Assembly: GCF_011045075.1 (NCBI RefSeq)
Contig: NZ_JAAKZZ010000010.1
Location: 1-38,807 of the forward strand
Direction of reading: 5' to 3'
DNA length: 38,807 nt
Origin: Streptomyces boncukensis
GTDB lineage: Bacteria; Actinomycetota; Actinomycetes; Streptomycetales; Streptomycetaceae
Within the stretch, counting starts at the first letter, position 1, and each line of letters opens with the position of its first letter. A program made the translations under genes and the position numbers. The notes beneath the pieces were generated by a model. That model ran no database searches. It worked only from the letters and a program-made list of their open reading frames with translations, and was not told the DNA's origin. Of the stretch, positions 7,510 through 18,617 are shown piece after piece.

Positions 7510-8840
7510 TGACATCTCCTACCCACGCACCCGCAGGCGTACGGGAGACCACCGAAGGCACCGTCTACGACGTCACCGGCGGCGACTGGGACCAGATCGC
7601 CGCCGACATCGCCCAGAGCGACGACGAGCGGATCATCGTCAACATGGGGCCGCAGCACCCGTCCACGCACGGCGTGCTCCGGCTGATCCTGGAGATCGAC
7701 GGCGAGACGGTCACCGAGGCCCGCTGCGGCATCGGGTATCTGCACACCGGCATCGAGAAGAACCTCGAATTCCGGACCTGGACCCAGGGCACCACGTTCG
7801 TCACGCGCATGGACTACGTGATGCCCTTCTTCAACGAGGCGGCGTACTGCCTGGCCGTCGAGAAGCTGCTCGGCATCGAGGACGACATCCCGGACCGCGC
7901 CACCCTCATCCGGGTGCTGCTGATGGAGCTGAACCGGATCTCCTCGCACATGGTCTTCACGGCCACCGGCGGCATGGAACTCGGCGCCACCACGGTGGCG
8001 ATCTTCGGCTTCCGGGACCGCGAGATGGTCCTGGACCTCTTCGAACTGATCACCGGGCTGCGGATGAACCACGCGTACATCCGCCCCGGCGGCCTCTCCC
8101 AGGACCTGCCCCCGGGCGCGGTGGACGCGCTGCGCGAGTTCATCAAGAAGATGCGCAAGAACCTGGCCGAGTACCAGAAGCTCTGCGTCGGCAACCCCGT
8201 CTTCAAGGCCCGGCTCAAGGACATCGGCTACCTCGACCTCGCGGGCTGTATGGCCCTCGGCGCCACCGGCCCCATCCTGCGCTCCGCCGGGCTCCCGCAC
8301 GACCTGCGCAAGACCCAGCCGTACTGCGGCTACGACACCTTCGACTTCGAGGTCCCCACCACCGACACCTGCGACTCCTTCGGCCGGTTCCTGCTGCGGC
8401 TGGAGGAGATGCACCAGTCGCTGCGGATCGTCGAGCAGTGCGTGGACCGGCTGGAGCCGGGGCCCGTGATGGTCGCCGACAAGAAGATCGCCTGGCCCGC
8501 GCAGCTCGCGCTCGGCCCGGACGGGCTCGGCAACTCCCTGGACCACATCAAGAAGATCATGGGCACCTCGATGGAGGCCCTGATCCACCACTTCAAGCTG
8601 GTGACCGAGGGCTTCCGGGTGCCGCCGGGGCAGACGTACGCCGCGGTCGAGTCGCCCAAGGGCGAACTGGGCGTGCACGCCGTCAGCGACGGCGGCACCC
8701 GCCCCTACCGGGTGCACTTCCGCGACCCCTCCTTCACCAATCTCCAGTCCATGGCGGCGATGTGCGAGGGCGGCCAGGTCGCGGACGTCATCGTCGCCGT
8801 CGCGTCCATCGACCCCGTGATGGGAGGCGTCGACCGGTGA
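7509..8840 (+). CDS. nuoD: NuoD, complex I 49-kDa subunit (quinone site)
   Basis: NuoD forms the quinone-binding cavity with NuoB. The 443-residue protein contains [14 protein letters not shown] (45-58) and TRMDYVMPF; His54 and Tyr103 line up with the quinone-contacting His38 and Tyr87 of Thermus Nqo4, with the same 49-residue separation. The family signature [10 protein letters not shown] and the C-terminal [13 protein letters not shown] and the final DPVMGGVDR are present. The first 40 residues are an acidic leader typical of actinobacteria. The ATG at 7509 shares a base with the nuoC stop (TGATG). The stop overlaps the nuoE GTG. Confidence 0.97.
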   Translation: MTSPTHAPAGVRETTEGTVYDVTGGDWDQIAADIAQSDDERIIVNMGPQHPSTHGVLRLILEIDGETVTEARCGIGYLHTGIEKNLEFRTWTQGTTFVTRMDYVMPFFNEAAYCLAVEKLLGIEDDIPDRATLIRVLLMELNRISSHMVFTATGGMELGATTVAIFGFRDREMVLDLFELITGLRMNHAYIRPGGLSQDLPPGAVDALREFIKKMRKNLAEYQKLCVGNPVFKARLKDIGYLDLAGCMALGATGPILRSAGLPHDLRKTQPYCGYDTFDFEVPTTDTCDSFGRFLLRLEEMHQSLRIVEQCVDRLEPGPVMVADKKIAWPAQLALGPDGLGNSLDHIKKIMGTSMEALIHHFKLVTEGFRVPPGQTYAAVESPKGELGVHAVSDGGTRPYRVHFRDPSFTNLQSMAAMCEGGQVADVIVAVASIDPVMGGVDR

Positions 8841-9610
8841 CAGACGTCGGTACCAACGGCGAGGCCGCCGAGACCCGCGTCGAGGTGGGCATCCCGAGGA
8901 TGCCCGCGCCCGACTACCCCGCGGACGTCCGCGAGCGGCTGGAGGCGGACGCGCGGGAGATCATCGGCCGCTACCCGGACAGCCGCAGCGCGCTGCTGCC
9001 GCTGCTGCACCTGGTGCAGTCCGAGGAGGGGCACGTCACCCGCACCGGGCAGCGGTTCTGCGCCGAGATGCTGGACCTGACCACCGCCGAGGTGAACGCG
9101 GTCGCCACCTTCTACACCATGTACCGCCGCAAGCCCTCCGGCGACTACCAGGTCGGGGTCTGCACCAACACCCTGTGCGCGGTCATGGGCGGCGACGCCA
9201 TCCACGACTCCCTCAAGGAGCACCTGGGCGTCGCGGACGGCGAGACCACCGGGGACGGCAAGGTCACCCTGGAGCACATCGAGTGCAACGCGGCCTGCGA
9301 CTTCGCGCCCGTGGTGATGGTCAACTGGGAGTTCTTCGACAACCAGACCCCCGAGTCGGCCCGGCAGCTCGTGGACGACCTGCGCGCCGGACGCGAGGTG
9401 TCCCCGACCCGCGGCGCGCCGCTGTGCACCTTCAAGGAGACCGCGCGCATCCTCGCGGGCTTCCCCGACGAGCGGCGTGAGGCCGTGCACGCCTCGGGCC
9501 CCGCCGGGCCCGCCTCGCTGGAGGGGCTGCGGCTGGCCCGGGGAGAGACCGGGCCCCCGCGGGTGGTCGCACCCCGCGGGGAGACCGAGGAGCCAGGGGA
9601 GGGCGCATGA
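8837..9610 (+). CDS. nuoE: NuoE, complex I 24-kDa subunit (2Fe-2S, N1a)
   Basis: NuoE is a thioredoxin-fold subunit of the NADH dehydrogenase module. The ligands of the 2Fe-2S cluster N1a are Cys109 and Cys114 (CTNTLC) and Cys150 and Cys154 (CNAACD). At 257 residues it is longer than E. coli NuoE (about 166). The excess is a C-terminal extension of about 60 residues rich in Gly/Pro/Arg/Glu after the [16 protein letters not shown] segment, probably disordered. The GTG at 8837 overlaps the nuoD stop (GTGA), and its TGA overlaps the nuoF ATG. Confidence 0.95.
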   Translation: MTDVGTNGEAAETRVEVGIPRMPAPDYPADVRERLEADAREIIGRYPDSRSALLPLLHLVQSEEGHVTRTGQRFCAEMLDLTTAEVNAVATFYTMYRRKPSGDYQVGVCTNTLCAVMGGDAIHDSLKEHLGVADGETTGDGKVTLEHIECNAACDFAPVVMVNWEFFDNQTPESARQLVDDLRAGREVSPTRGAPLCTFKETARILAGFPDERREAVHASGPAGPASLEGLRLARGETGPPRVVAPRGETEEPGEGA

Positions 9611-10953
9611 TGACCACCGACTCGCCGGAGAAGCTGCTGGCCCCCGTGCTCTCCGCGCACTGGGACGAGGCCGACGCCTACACCCTGGCCGGCTACCGGC
9701 GGCACGAGGGCTACCAGGGGCTGCGCAAGGCGCTCGCGATGGACCCCGACGACGTCATCGCGTACGTCAAGGACGCGGGGCTGCGCGGGCGCGGCGGGGC
9801 CGGCTTCCCCACCGGGATGAAGTGGCAGTTCATCCCGCAGGGGGACGAGCTGCCGCACTACCTCGTCGTCAACGCCGACGAATCCGAGCCCGGCACCTGC
9901 AAGGACATCCCGCTCCTCTTCGCCAATCCGCACTCCCTCATCGAGGGCATCGTCATCGCCTGCCACGCGATCCGCTCCGGCCACGCCTTCATCTATCTGC
10001 GCGGCGAGGTCGTGCCCGTGCTGCGCCGGCTGCACGAGGCCGTCCGCGAGGCGTACGAGGCGGGCTACCTCGGCAAGGACGCGCTCGGCCCCGGCAAGGA
10101 CCTCGAACTGACGGTGCACGCGGGCGCGGGCGCCTACATCTGCGGGGAGGAGACGGCGCTGCTCGACTCGCTCGAAGGGCGCCGCGGCCAGCCCCGGCTG
10201 CGCCCTCCCTTCCCTGCCGTCGCGGGCCTGTACGCCTGCCCCACCGTGGTGAACAACGTCGAGTCCATCGCCTCGGTTCCCGCCCTGATGAACAAGGGCA
10301 AGGAGTGGTTCCGCACGATGGGCAGCGAGAAGTCCCCGGGCTTCACGCTCTACTCGCTCAGCGGCCATGTCGCACGCCCCGGCCAGTACGAGGCGCCGCT
10401 CGGCGTCACCCTGCGCCAGCTGCTCGACATGAGCGGCGGTATGCGCCCCGGGCGCCGGCTGAAGTTCTGGACCCCCGGCGGGTCCTCCACCCCCATGCTC
10501 ACCGACGAGCACCTGGACGTCCCGCTCGACTACGAGGGCGTCGGCGGCGCGGGCTCCATGCTGGGCACCAAGGCGCTGCAGTGCTTCGACGAGACGACGT
10601 GCGTGGTGCGCGCCGTCACACGCTGGACCGAGTTCTACGCGCACGAGTCCTGCGGCAAGTGCACACCGTGCCGCGAGGGGACGTACTGGCTGGTGCAGCT
10701 GCTGCACGACATCGAGAAGGGCGCCGCGGGGCCCTCCGACCTCGACAAGCTGGCGGACATCGCCGACAACATCAACGGCAAGTCCTTCTGCGCCCTCGGC
10801 GACGGCGCCGCTGCCCCCATCTTCTCCTCGCTGCAGTACTTCCGCGAGGAGTACGAGCGGCATCTCGCCGGCCGCGGCTGCCCCTTTGACCCGGCGGCCG
10901 CCACGGCGTGGGCGGCGCGCCCCGCGGGGTCCTCCCGGGGGGTGACAGCGTGA
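9607..10953 (+). CDS. nuoF: NuoF, complex I 51-kDa subunit (NADH and FMN site)
   Basis: NuoF oxidises NADH through FMN. The 448-residue protein has the glycine-rich NADH/FMN loop GRGGAGFPTGMKW (61-73), the FMN-contacting NADESEPGTCKD (89-100), AGAYICGEETALLDSLEG (174-191), and the N3 4Fe-4S ligands Cys349, Cys352 and Cys355 (ESCGKCTPCREG) plus Cys395 (SFCALGDG). The last 25 residues are an Ala/Arg/Gly tail without conservation. The ATG at 9607 overlaps the nuoE stop. This gene is followed by the only sizeable gap inside the operon (88 bp). Confidence 0.97.
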   Translation: MMTTDSPEKLLAPVLSAHWDEADAYTLAGYRRHEGYQGLRKALAMDPDDVIAYVKDAGLRGRGGAGFPTGMKWQFIPQGDELPHYLVVNADESEPGTCKDIPLLFANPHSLIEGIVIACHAIRSGHAFIYLRGEVVPVLRRLHEAVREAYEAGYLGKDALGPGKDLELTVHAGAGAYICGEETALLDSLEGRRGQPRLRPPFPAVAGLYACPTVVNNVESIASVPALMNKGKEWFRTMGSEKSPGFTLYSLSGHVARPGQYEAPLGVTLRQLLDMSGGMRPGRRLKFWTPGGSSTPMLTDEHLDVPLDYEGVGGAGSMLGTKALQCFDETTCVVRAVTRWTEFYAHESCGKCTPCREGTYWLVQLLHDIEKGAAGPSDLDKLADIADNINGKSFCALGDGAAAPIFSSLQYFREEYERHLAGRGCPFDPAAATAWAARPAGSSRGVTA

Positions 10954-10979
10954 CGCCGCCCGCCCGCTGCCCGCGACAG

Positions 10980-11006
10980 GCCGGGAACCGGCTGCCCCTG
11001 CGGGGC
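10980..11006 (+). other. Two adjacent hairpins in the nuoF-nuoG gap
   Basis: GCCGG-GAA-CCGGC (10980-10992) and GCCCC-TGC-GGGGC (10994-11006) are perfect five-base-pair stems one base apart in the 88-bp gap. The second resembles the core of the GCGCCCC-GCA-GGGGCGC intergenic repeat found at 21939 and 26430. They may be a processing or stabilising element, or a decayed repeat. The nuoG Shine-Dalgarno (CGGAGGTG) is downstream. Confidence 0.4.
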
Positions 11007-11041
11007 GCCATCTCGAACACGTCCCCACCGGAGGTGCATGA

Positions 11042-13582
11042 ATGACGGTCACCACACCTGCCTCCCCCTCCGGGGGAGGGGAGGCTGCGGTCCCGCCAGA
11101 GGATCTGGTGTCCCTCACCATCGACGGCGCGGAGATCTCGGTCCCCAAGGGAACCCTCGTCATCCGCGCCGCGGAACTGCTCGGGATCGAGATCCCCCGG
11201 TTCTGCGACCACCCGCTGCTCGACCCGGCCGGGGCGTGCCGCCAGTGCATCGTCGAGGTCGAGGGGCAGCGCAAGCCCATGGCCTCCTGCACCATCCAGT
11301 GCACCGACGGCATGGTGGTGCGCACCCAGCTCACCTCCGACGTCGCGGAGAAGGCGCAGCGCGGGGTGATGGAGCTGCTGCTCATCAACCACCCGCTGGA
11401 CTGCCCGGTCTGCGACAAGGGCGGCGAGTGCCCGCTGCAGAACCAGGCGATGTCCGCAGGGCAGGCCGACTCCCGGTTCGAGGGGCGCAAGCGGACGTTC
11501 GCCAAGCCGGTGCCGATCTCGCCGCAGGTGCTGCTGGACCGCGAGCGCTGCGTGCTGTGCGCGCGCTGCACCCGCTTCTCCCAGCAGATCGCGGGCGACC
11601 CGATGATCGAGCTGCTGGAGCGCGGCGCGCTGCAGCAGGTCGGCACCGGCGAGGACGAGCCGTTCGAGTCGTACTTCTCCGGGAACACCATCCAGATCTG
11701 CCCGGTGGGCGCGCTCACCTCCGCCGCCTACCGGTTCCGCTCCCGCCCCTTCGACCTGGTCTCCTCGCCGTCCGTGTGCGAGCACTGCTCCGGCGGCTGC
11801 GCCACCCGCACCGACCACCGGCGCGGCAAGGTCATGCGCCGCCTCGCGGCCGACGACCCCGAGGTCAACGAGGAGTGGATCTGCGACAAGGGACGCTTCG
11901 CCTTCCGCTACGCACAGCGCCCTGACCGGCTGGAGACCCCGCTGGTCCGCGGTGCGGACGGCGAGCTGGCCCCGGCCGGCTGGCCGGAGGCGCTGGAGGC
12001 GGCGGCCCGTGGCCTGGCCGCCGCCTCCGGCCGCACCGGGGTGCTGCCGGGCGGGCGGCTCACCATCGAGGACGCGTACGCGTACGGCAAGTTCGCGCGG
12101 GTCGCGCTGCGCACCAACGACGTCGACTTCCGCGCCCGCGCGCACTCCGAGGAGGAGGCCCGGTTCCTCGCCGCGCAGGTGGCGGGCCACGGGCGGGACC
12201 TGGACGGGGCCGGGCTGACCTACACCGCGCTGGAGGCGGCGCCGGCCGTGCTGCTGGTGGGCCTGGAGGCCGAGGAGGAGGCGCCCGGCGTCTTCCTCAG
12301 GCTGCGCAAGGCGTGGCGCAAGCGGGGCCAGCGCACCTACGCGCTCGCCACGCACGCCACCCGCGGTCTGACCAAGGCGGGCGGCACGCTGCTGCCCGCC
12401 GCGCCCGGCACCGAGACGGAGTGGCTGGACGCGCTCGCGGGCGGGGTCGGGCTGGAGGGCGCGGGCACCGGGGCCGCCGAGGCGCTGCGCGCCGAGGGCG
12501 CCGTCATCGCCGTCGGCGAGCGGCTCGCCGCCGTTCCCGGCGCGCTCACCGCCGCCGTACGGGCCGCGGCCGCGACCGGCGCCCGGCTGGTGTGGATCCC
12601 GCGCCGGGCCGGCGAGCGCGGCGCCGTCGAGGCGGGCGCGATCCCGTCGCTGCTGCCCGGCGCGCGCCCCGCCACCGACCCGCACGCCCGCGACGAGGTC
12701 GCCCGCGTCTGGGGCGTGGCCGAACTCCCCGCGGCGTACGGGCGCGACACCGGGCAGATCCTGCAGGCGGCCGTCGACGGCGAGCTGGACGCGCTCCTCG
12801 TCGGCGGCGTCGGCCCCGAGGACCTGCCGGACCCGGCGCTGGCGCTGGCGGCGCTGGACGCCGTCGGCTTCCTGGTCAGCCTGGAGCTGCGGCCGAGCGC
12901 CGTCACCGAGCGCGCCGACGTGGTGCTCCCGGTGGCCGCGGTCGCCGAGAAGGCGGGCACCTTCCTCAACTGGGAGGGCCGCGCCCGCCCGTTCGAGGCC
13001 GCGCTCCGCTCTGACCTGATGGTGCGCCGCCACCTCCAGCCCGACGCGCGGGTGCTGACGATGCTGGCGGACGCGATGGCCCGCGCCGAAGGCGCTATGA
13101 GCACCTGTCATCTGGGCCTGCCGGATGTGCGCACCGCCCGTGCCGAGCTGGACCGGCTCGGCAGCTGGGGCGGGCCCCGGCCCGCCGGCCCGCAGGGGCC
13201 GTCCCGTCCGGTGCCGCAGCCCGGCGCCGGGGAGGCGGTGCTCGCCGGCCACCGGCTGCTGCTCGACCAGGGCCGGATGCAGGAGGGCGACGAGGCGCTG
13301 GCCGGCACCCGGCACGCCGCGCTCGCCCGGCTGTCGGCGGCGACGGCGGCCGAGACGGGCGTGGGGGACGGGGATCCGCTGGCCGTCTCCGGGCCCGCCG
13401 GCACCGTACGGCTTCCGGTGGCGGTCACCGAGATGCCCGACCGGGTGGTCTGGCTCCCGCTGAACTCCACGCCGGGCGGCGTGGCCGCGGGCACCGGTGC
13501 GCGGCCGGGCGAGCTCGTCCGTATCGCACCGGGGACCCAGGGAGCCCAGGGGAACCAGGGGAACGAGGAGGTGGGCGCGTGA
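11042..13582 (+). CDS. nuoG: NuoG, complex I 75-kDa subunit (four Fe-S clusters)
   Basis: NuoG conducts electrons along the peripheral arm. The 846-residue protein has an N-terminal 2Fe-2S ferredoxin domain (N1b: Cys55, Cys66, Cys69, Cys83), the His-Cys 4Fe-4S cluster N5 (His117, Cys121, Cys124, Cys130), N4 (Cys170, Cys173, Cys176, Cys220), and the set Cys246, Cys249, Cys253, Cys281 for the extra cluster N7 found only in some bacteria. The remainder is a degenerate molybdopterin oxidoreductase domain with low-complexity linkers. The ATG at 11042 is preceded by CGGAGGTG. The stop overlaps the nuoH GTG (GTGA). Confidence 0.97.
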   Translation: MTVTTPASPSGGGEAAVPPEDLVSLTIDGAEISVPKGTLVIRAAELLGIEIPRFCDHPLLDPAGACRQCIVEVEGQRKPMASCTIQCTDGMVVRTQLTSDVAEKAQRGVMELLLINHPLDCPVCDKGGECPLQNQAMSAGQADSRFEGRKRTFAKPVPISPQVLLDRERCVLCARCTRFSQQIAGDPMIELLERGALQQVGTGEDEPFESYFSGNTIQICPVGALTSAAYRFRSRPFDLVSSPSVCEHCSGGCATRTDHRRGKVMRRLAADDPEVNEEWICDKGRFAFRYAQRPDRLETPLVRGADGELAPAGWPEALEAAARGLAAASGRTGVLPGGRLTIEDAYAYGKFARVALRTNDVDFRARAHSEEEARFLAAQVAGHGRDLDGAGLTYTALEAAPAVLLVGLEAEEEAPGVFLRLRKAWRKRGQRTYALATHATRGLTKAGGTLLPAAPGTETEWLDALAGGVGLEGAGTGAAEALRAEGAVIAVGERLAAVPGALTAAVRAAAATGARLVWIPRRAGERGAVEAGAIPSLLPGARPATDPHARDEVARVWGVAELPAAYGRDTGQILQAAVDGELDALLVGGVGPEDLPDPALALAALDAVGFLVSLELRPSAVTERADVVLPVAAVAEKAGTFLNWEGRARPFEAALRSDLMVRRHLQPDARVLTMLADAMARAEGAMSTCHLGLPDVRTARAELDRLGSWGGPRPAGPQGPSRPVPQPGAGEAVLAGHRLLLDQGRMQEGDEALAGTRHAALARLSAATAAETGVGDGDPLAVSGPAGTVRLPVAVTEMPDRVVWLPLNSTPGGVAAGTGARPGELVRIAPGTQGAQGNQGNEEVGA

Positions 13583-14961
13583 GTGCGCCGACGGAGCGGA
13601 TCGGCCCGCTCGCCGCCGAGGATCTGTCGATGTTCGGGCAGGACCCGTTCTGGCTGATCCTGCTCAAGTCGGTCTTCATCTTCGCGTTCCTGATGGTGAC
13701 CGTGCTGCTGTCGATCGTCTTCGAGCGGAAGATCCTCGGCTGGATGCAGCTGCGCGTCGGCCCCAACCGGCACGGCCCCTGGGGCATGCTCCAGTCGCTC
13801 TTCGACGGCATCAAGCTGATGCTGAAGGAAGACATCATCGTCAAGGGCTCGGACAAGGCGCTCTATCTGCTGGCGCCGATCCTGGGCGCCATCCCGGCGT
13901 TCATGGCGTTCGCCATCATCCCGTTCGGACCCGAGGGCAACGAGATCTCCATCTTCGGCGAGCGCACCCCGATGCAGCTCACCGATCTGCCGGTGGGCAT
14001 CCTGTTCGTACTCGCCACCTCCTCCATCGCCGCCTACGGCGTGGTGCTCGGCGGCTGGTCGTCCGGCTCGACCTACCCGCTGCTCGGCGGCGTCCGCGCC
14101 ACCGCGCAGATCATCAGCTACGAGATCGCGATGGGCCTCAGCTTCGCCGCGGTCTTCCTCTACTCCGGCTCCATGTCCACCACCTCGATCGTGGGCGAGC
14201 AGGCGGACGGCTGGTTCCTCTATCTGCTGCCGGTCTCCTTCCTGATCTACCTGGTGTCCATGGTCGGCGAGGCGCACCGGGCGCCGTTCGACATGCCGGA
14301 GTCGGAGGGCGACCTGGTCGCGGGCTTCCAGACCGAGTACAGCTCGATCAAGTTCGCGCTGTTCATGCTCGCCGAGTACGTCCACCTGGTCACCGTCTCG
14401 GCCATCGCCGTCACCCTCTTCCTGGGCGGCTGGCGGGCCCCGGCCCCGATCTCCACCTGGTGGGAGGGCGCCAACCACGGCTGGTGGCCGATGGTGTGGT
14501 TCGTCGCCAAGCTGGCGCTGCTGATCTTCCTCTTCATCTGGCTGCGCGCCACCCTGCCGCGCGTCCGCTACGACCAGTTCATGATCCTGGGCTGGAAGGT
14601 GCTCATCCCGGTCGCGCTGGTGTGGCTGATGCTCGTCGCCACGGTCCGCGCGATGCGGAACGAGGGCTACGACTACAGCGAGGTCGTCTTCTGGGTCGCC
14701 GGTACGGCGCTCGTCCTGCTGCTGCTCACCTTCGTGGTCGACTTCCTGCGCGGCGCCGGCAAGGAGGAGGCCGAGCCCGAAGTGCCACCGCACGAGAAGC
14801 CGTTCGACGCGACGGAGGGCGGCTTCCCCGTACCGCCGCTTCCGGGGCAGACCCTGCCACCCGTGCCACGGCGCCCCGCGCGCGGCGACCGAGACCGCGA
14901 GCGGGTCCCGGCGGGGGCGCCCGAGGAGCCCACTCAGGAAAGGGGGCAGGACGATGCCTGA
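13579..14961 (+). CDS. nuoH: NuoH, complex I membrane subunit H
   Basis: NuoH forms the entry of the quinone tunnel and links quinone chemistry to proton pumping. The 460-residue protein has about eight to nine transmembrane helices, with the signatures [19 protein letters not shown] (48-66) and, further on, [19 protein letters not shown], the acidic loop typical of subunit H. A hydrophilic C-terminal tail of about 70 residues, rich in Pro/Glu/Arg, follows the last helix, as in other actinobacterial NuoH. The GTG at 13579 overlaps the nuoG stop; the last eight bases overlap nuoI. Confidence 0.96.
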   Translation: MSAPTERIGPLAAEDLSMFGQDPFWLILLKSVFIFAFLMVTVLLSIVFERKILGWMQLRVGPNRHGPWGMLQSLFDGIKLMLKEDIIVKGSDKALYLLAPILGAIPAFMAFAIIPFGPEGNEISIFGERTPMQLTDLPVGILFVLATSSIAAYGVVLGGWSSGSTYPLLGGVRATAQIISYEIAMGLSFAAVFLYSGSMSTTSIVGEQADGWFLYLLPVSFLIYLVSMVGEAHRAPFDMPESEGDLVAGFQTEYSSIKFALFMLAEYVHLVTVSAIAVTLFLGGWRAPAPISTWWEGANHGWWPMVWFVAKLALLIFLFIWLRATLPRVRYDQFMILGWKVLIPVALVWLMLVATVRAMRNEGYDYSEVVFWVAGTALVLLLLTFVVDFLRGAGKEEAEPEVPPHEKPFDATEGGFPVPPLPGQTLPPVPRRPARGDRDRERVPAGAPEEPTQERGQDDA

Positions 14962-15529
14962 AAATCCTCTGGCCGGCTTCGGCGTGACCTTCACGGACAT
15001 GTTCAAGAAGCGGCTGACCGAGCAGTATCCGGAGTACAAGAAGCCGACAGCGCCCCGTTTCCACGGCCGCCACCAGCTCAACCGGCATCCGGACGGGCTG
15101 GAGAAGTGCGTGGGCTGCGAGCTGTGCGCCTGGGCGTGCCCGGCCGACGCGATCTACGTCGAGGGCGCCGACAACACCGACGAGGAGCGCTACTCGCCGG
15201 GCGAGCGCTACGGCAGCGTCTACCAGATCAACTATCTGCGCTGCATCCTGTGCGGCCTGTGCGTCGAGGCGTGCCCGACCCGGGCGCTGACCATGACCAA
15301 CGAGTACGAACTGGCCGACGCCACCCGCGAGTCGCTCATCTACACCAAGGAGGAGCTGCTCGCGGGCCTGGAGGAGGGCATGGTCGAATCGCCGCACGCC
15401 ATCTACCCCGGTATGACGGAGCAGGACTACTACCGGGGCCTGGTGACGGAGGCCGCGCCGGGTACGGAGCGGCAGCCGGCCCGGGGCCAGGGGGAGCAGG
15501 CCCCGGCCGAAGGGGGGCACACCGCGTGA
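14954..15529 (+). CDS. nuoI: NuoI, complex I 23-kDa ferredoxin-like subunit
   Basis: NuoI carries the two 4Fe-4S clusters N6a and N6b that lead to N2. The 191-residue protein has two classical motifs: Cys52, Cys55, Cys58, Cys62 ([12 protein letters not shown]) and Cys97, Cys100, Cys103, Cys107 ([12 protein letters not shown]); the fourth Cys of each motif binds the other cluster. The N terminus is amphipathic for membrane association. The tail after about residue 165 is hydrophilic. The ATG at 14954 lies inside the end of nuoH (8-base overlap); the stop overlaps the nuoJ GTG. Confidence 0.97.
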   Translation: MPENPLAGFGVTFTDMFKKRLTEQYPEYKKPTAPRFHGRHQLNRHPDGLEKCVGCELCAWACPADAIYVEGADNTDEERYSPGERYGSVYQINYLRCILCGLCVEACPTRALTMTNEYELADATRESLIYTKEELLAGLEEGMVESPHAIYPGMTEQDYYRGLVTEAAPGTERQPARGQGEQAPAEGGHTA

Positions 15530-16407
15530 ACGCCCTCGCCGTGTCCACCTCCACCTCCACCGGGGAGGCGGCGCAGTTCTGGGTGCTGGGCACCGTCGCC
15601 GTACTGGGCGGGCTGGGCACCGTCCTGATGCGGCGCGCCGTGCACGCGGCGCTCTGCCTCGCCGGAACCATGGTCATCCTGGCGCTGTTCTACCTCGCGA
15701 ACGGCGCGTACTTCCTCGGCATCGTGCAGATCGTCGTCTACACCGGCGCCGTGATGATGCTGTTCCTCTTCGTGCTGATGCTGGTCGGCGTCAGCCACGC
15801 GGACTCGCTCAAGGAGACCCTGAAGGGCCAGCGCTGGCTGACGGCCGGCTGCGGGCTCGGGCTCGGCATCCTGCTGGTCGCCGGGATCGGGCAGGCGTCC
15901 ATCGGCCACTTCAACGGTCTGGACTCCGCCAACGAGGGCGGCAACGTCCCGGCGCTGGCCTCGCTCCTGTTCACCCGGTACGTCGTCGCCTTCGAGGTCG
16001 TCGGGGCGCTGCTGACGGTCGCCGCCGTCGGCGCCACCATGCTCACGCACCGCGAGCGCATCGAGAAGACCAAGACCCAGCGGGAGCAGGCCATCGAGCG
16101 GGTCCGCACGGGTACCCAGCTCACCCCGCTGCCCGCGCCCGGCGTGTACGCCCGGCACAACGCCAACGACCGCCCCGCGCTGCTGCCCGACGGCACGCCG
16201 CTGCACAGCAGCGTCAGCGAGACGCTCCGCTCGCGCGGCCAGGTCCGCGAGGTCAGCGCCGACCAGCTCGCCGCGGTGGCCGCGCTGGAGCAGCGCACCG
16301 CCGAGGACCACGGCCAGCGCGGCGTTTCCCCGGGGGAGTCCTCCCGGGCCTTGGGCCGGGAGGACTCCGCGGACGACGGAGCGACATCGGGAGGCGAAGC
16401 CGAGTGA
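15526..16407 (+). CDS. nuoJ: NuoJ, complex I membrane subunit J
   Basis: NuoJ is a five-helix membrane subunit of the proton-transfer path. The 293-residue protein keeps the third-helix motif [17 protein letters not shown] (70-86), with Tyr72 in the conserved position. After the fifth helix (about residue 180) a cytoplasmic tail of more than 100 residues follows. It contains the segment [20 protein letters not shown], typical of actinobacterial NuoJ, and ends in a Ser/Glu/Gly-rich stretch. E. coli NuoJ is only about 184 residues. The GTG at 15526 overlaps the nuoI stop; its own stop overlaps the nuoK GTG. Confidence 0.95.
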   Translation: MNALAVSTSTSTGEAAQFWVLGTVAVLGGLGTVLMRRAVHAALCLAGTMVILALFYLANGAYFLGIVQIVVYTGAVMMLFLFVLMLVGVSHADSLKETLKGQRWLTAGCGLGLGILLVAGIGQASIGHFNGLDSANEGGNVPALASLLFTRYVVAFEVVGALLTVAAVGATMLTHRERIEKTKTQREQAIERVRTGTQLTPLPAPGVYARHNANDRPALLPDGTPLHSSVSETLRSRGQVREVSADQLAAVAALEQRTAEDHGQRGVSPGESSRALGREDSADDGATSGGEAE

Positions 16408-16703
16408 ATCCCGTCAACTACGTCTATCTGGCCGCTCTGCTGTTCACCATCGGCGCCGCCGGGGTGCTGCTGCGGCGGAACGCCATCGTGGTGTTCATGT
16501 GCATCGAGCTGATGCTCAACGCGGCCAATCTGACGCTGGTCGCCTTCTCCCGGATGCACGGCAACCTCGACGGCCAGATCATGGCGTTCTTCGTCATGGT
16601 CGTCGCCGCCGCCGAGGTCGTGGTCGGGCTGGCGATCATCGTGATGCTGTACCGCTCCCGTCACTCGGCCTCGGTCGACGACGCCAGCCTGATGAAGCTG
16701 TAA
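16404..16703 (+). CDS. nuoK: NuoK, complex I membrane subunit K
   Basis: NuoK is a 99-residue, three-helix, antiporter-like small subunit. The two functionally important membrane glutamates are Glu35 ([13 protein letters not shown]) and Glu71 ([13 protein letters not shown]), matching E. coli Glu36 and Glu72. The length is normal. The GTG at 16404 overlaps the nuoJ stop. Twelve bases separate it from nuoL. Confidence 0.97.
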   Translation: MNPVNYVYLAALLFTIGAAGVLLRRNAIVVFMCIELMLNAANLTLVAFSRMHGNLDGQIMAFFVMVVAAAEVVVGLAIIVMLYRSRHSASVDDASLMKL

Positions 16704-16715
16704 GGGGTCTCACCA

Positions 16716-18611
16716 GTGGAGTCATTGATCGGACTGCTCGTCGGCGCCCCGCTGCTGGGCGCGGCCGTGCTGCTGTGCGGCGGGCGGCGCCTGGACCGCG
16801 CGGGGCACTGGCTGGCGTCTGTGCTGGCCGGCGCGTCCTTCGTGCTCGGTGCCGTGCTGTTCTTCGACATGCTCGGCAAGGACGGCGAGCACCGCGCCCT
16901 GCACTCGCACCTGTACTCCTGGGTTCCCGTCGAGGGGTTCCAGGCGGATGTGGCCTTCCAGCTCGACCAGCTGTCGATGACGTTCGTCCTGCTGATCACC
17001 GGCGTCGGTACGCTCATCCACATCTACTCGATCGGGTATATGGAGCACGACGAGCGGCGCCGCCGCTTCTTCGGCTTCCTGAACCTCTTCCTCGCGGCGA
17101 TGCTGCTGCTCGTCCTCGCCGACAACTTCCTGCTGCTGTACGTCGGCTGGGAGGGCGTCGGACTCGCCTCGTACCTGCTGATCGGGTTCTGGCAGCACAA
17201 GCCGAGCGCCGCCGCGGCGGCGAAGAAGGCGTTCCTGGTCAACCGGGTGGGCGACGCGGGGCTCGCCATCGCGATCTTCCTGATGTTCACCACGTTCGGC
17301 ACCTTCGCCTTCGCGCCGGTGCTCTCCTCCGCCACCGACGCGAGCGAGGGCAAGCTGACGGCGATCGGGCTGATGCTGCTGCTCGCCGCCTGCGGCAAGT
17401 CGGCGCAGGTGCCCCTGCAGTCCTGGCTCGGGGACGCGATGGAGGGCCCGACCCCGGTCTCGGCGCTGATCCACGCCGCGACGATGGTGACGGCCGGCGT
17501 CTACCTCATCACCCGCTCCGGCGCGATCTTCAACGCGGCGCCGGACGCGCAGACGGCCGTGGTGGTCGTCGGCGCGGTCACGCTGATCTTCGGTGCGATC
17601 GTCGGTTGTGCCAAGGACGACATCAAGAAGGCCCTCGCGGGCTCCACCATGTCGCAGATCGGCTATATGATCCTGGCCGCCGGGCTCGGCCCGATCGGCT
17701 ACGCGTTCGCCATCATGCACCTGGTCACCCACGGCTTCTTCAAGGCCGGGCTGTTCCTCGGCGCGGGCTCGGTGATGCACGGCATGAACGACGAGGTCGA
17801 CATGCGCAAGTACGGCGGCCTGCGGAAGTACATGCCGGTCACCTTCGTCACATTCGGGCTCGGCTATCTGGCGATCATCGGCTTCCCCGGCCTGTCCGGC
17901 TTCTTCTCCAAGGACCAGATCATCGAGGCCGCGTTCGCCAAGGGCGGCACCCAGGGCTGGATCCTGGGCACGGTCGCCCTGATCGGCGCGGCGATCACGG
18001 CGTACTACATGACGCGGGTGATGGTGCTGACCTTCTTCGGCGAGAAGCGCTGGGAGCCGGACGAGAACGGCAACGAGCCGCACCCGCACGAGTCCCCGTC
18101 CGTGATGACCATCCCCATGATCGTGCTGGCCTTCGGATCCGTCTTCGCGGGCGGCCTGTTCAAGGCCGGGGACTCCTTCGTGCACTGGCTGGAGCCGGTC
18201 ACCCAGCACTCCCACGGCGACTCGCCGGTCTCGGCCGCGACCGTCACCACGGGCACCGTCGTCGCGCTGCTCCTCGGTGTGGGCGCGGCCTGGCTGCAGT
18301 ACGGACGGCGCCCGGTGCCCCGTACGGCGCCGCGCGGCTCGCTGCTCACCCGCGCCGCGCGCCGCGATCTGCTCCAGGACGACGTCAACCACGCCGCGTT
18401 CGTCACCGGCGGCAGCTACCTCACCCGCAGCCTGGTCTACGTCGATCACAAGCTGGTGGACGGCCTGGTCAACGGCACAGCGGCGACGTTCGGCGGGCTG
18501 TCCGGGCGGCTGCGCCGGCTGCAGAACGGCTTCGCCCGCTCGTACGCGGTCTCGATGTTCGGCGGCGCGGCGGTGCTGATCGCCGCCACCCTGCTGATGA
18601 GGGCGGTCTGA
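16716..18611 (+). CDS. nuoL: NuoL, complex I antiporter-like subunit L
   Basis: NuoL is the distal Mrp-antiporter-like proton-pumping subunit, with a long lateral helix. The 631-residue protein has about 16 membrane segments. The key charged residues are Glu146 ([18 protein letters not shown]) and Lys228 ([20 protein letters not shown]), at the places of E. coli Glu144 and Lys229. A His-containing loop [16 protein letters not shown] follows. The C-terminal part carries the lateral helix and final anchor ([16 protein letters not shown]). The GTG at 16716 is preceded by AAGGGG nine bases upstream. Confidence 0.97.
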   Translation: MESLIGLLVGAPLLGAAVLLCGGRRLDRAGHWLASVLAGASFVLGAVLFFDMLGKDGEHRALHSHLYSWVPVEGFQADVAFQLDQLSMTFVLLITGVGTLIHIYSIGYMEHDERRRRFFGFLNLFLAAMLLLVLADNFLLLYVGWEGVGLASYLLIGFWQHKPSAAAAAKKAFLVNRVGDAGLAIAIFLMFTTFGTFAFAPVLSSATDASEGKLTAIGLMLLLAACGKSAQVPLQSWLGDAMEGPTPVSALIHAATMVTAGVYLITRSGAIFNAAPDAQTAVVVVGAVTLIFGAIVGCAKDDIKKALAGSTMSQIGYMILAAGLGPIGYAFAIMHLVTHGFFKAGLFLGAGSVMHGMNDEVDMRKYGGLRKYMPVTFVTFGLGYLAIIGFPGLSGFFSKDQIIEAAFAKGGTQGWILGTVALIGAAITAYYMTRVMVLTFFGEKRWEPDENGNEPHPHESPSVMTIPMIVLAFGSVFAGGLFKAGDSFVHWLEPVTQHSHGDSPVSAATVTTGTVVALLLGVGAAWLQYGRRPVPRTAPRGSLLTRAARRDLLQDDVNHAAFVTGGSYLTRSLVYVDHKLVDGLVNGTAATFGGLSGRLRRLQNGFARSYAVSMFGGAAVLIAATLLMRAV

Positions 18612-18617
18612 TCTGAA

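Noticed and set aside
9145-13315. Long minus-strand frames antisense to nuoE-nuoG
   Set aside because: They have no recognisable domains and no ribosome sites, and the opposite strand is a textbook nuo operon with overlapping genes.
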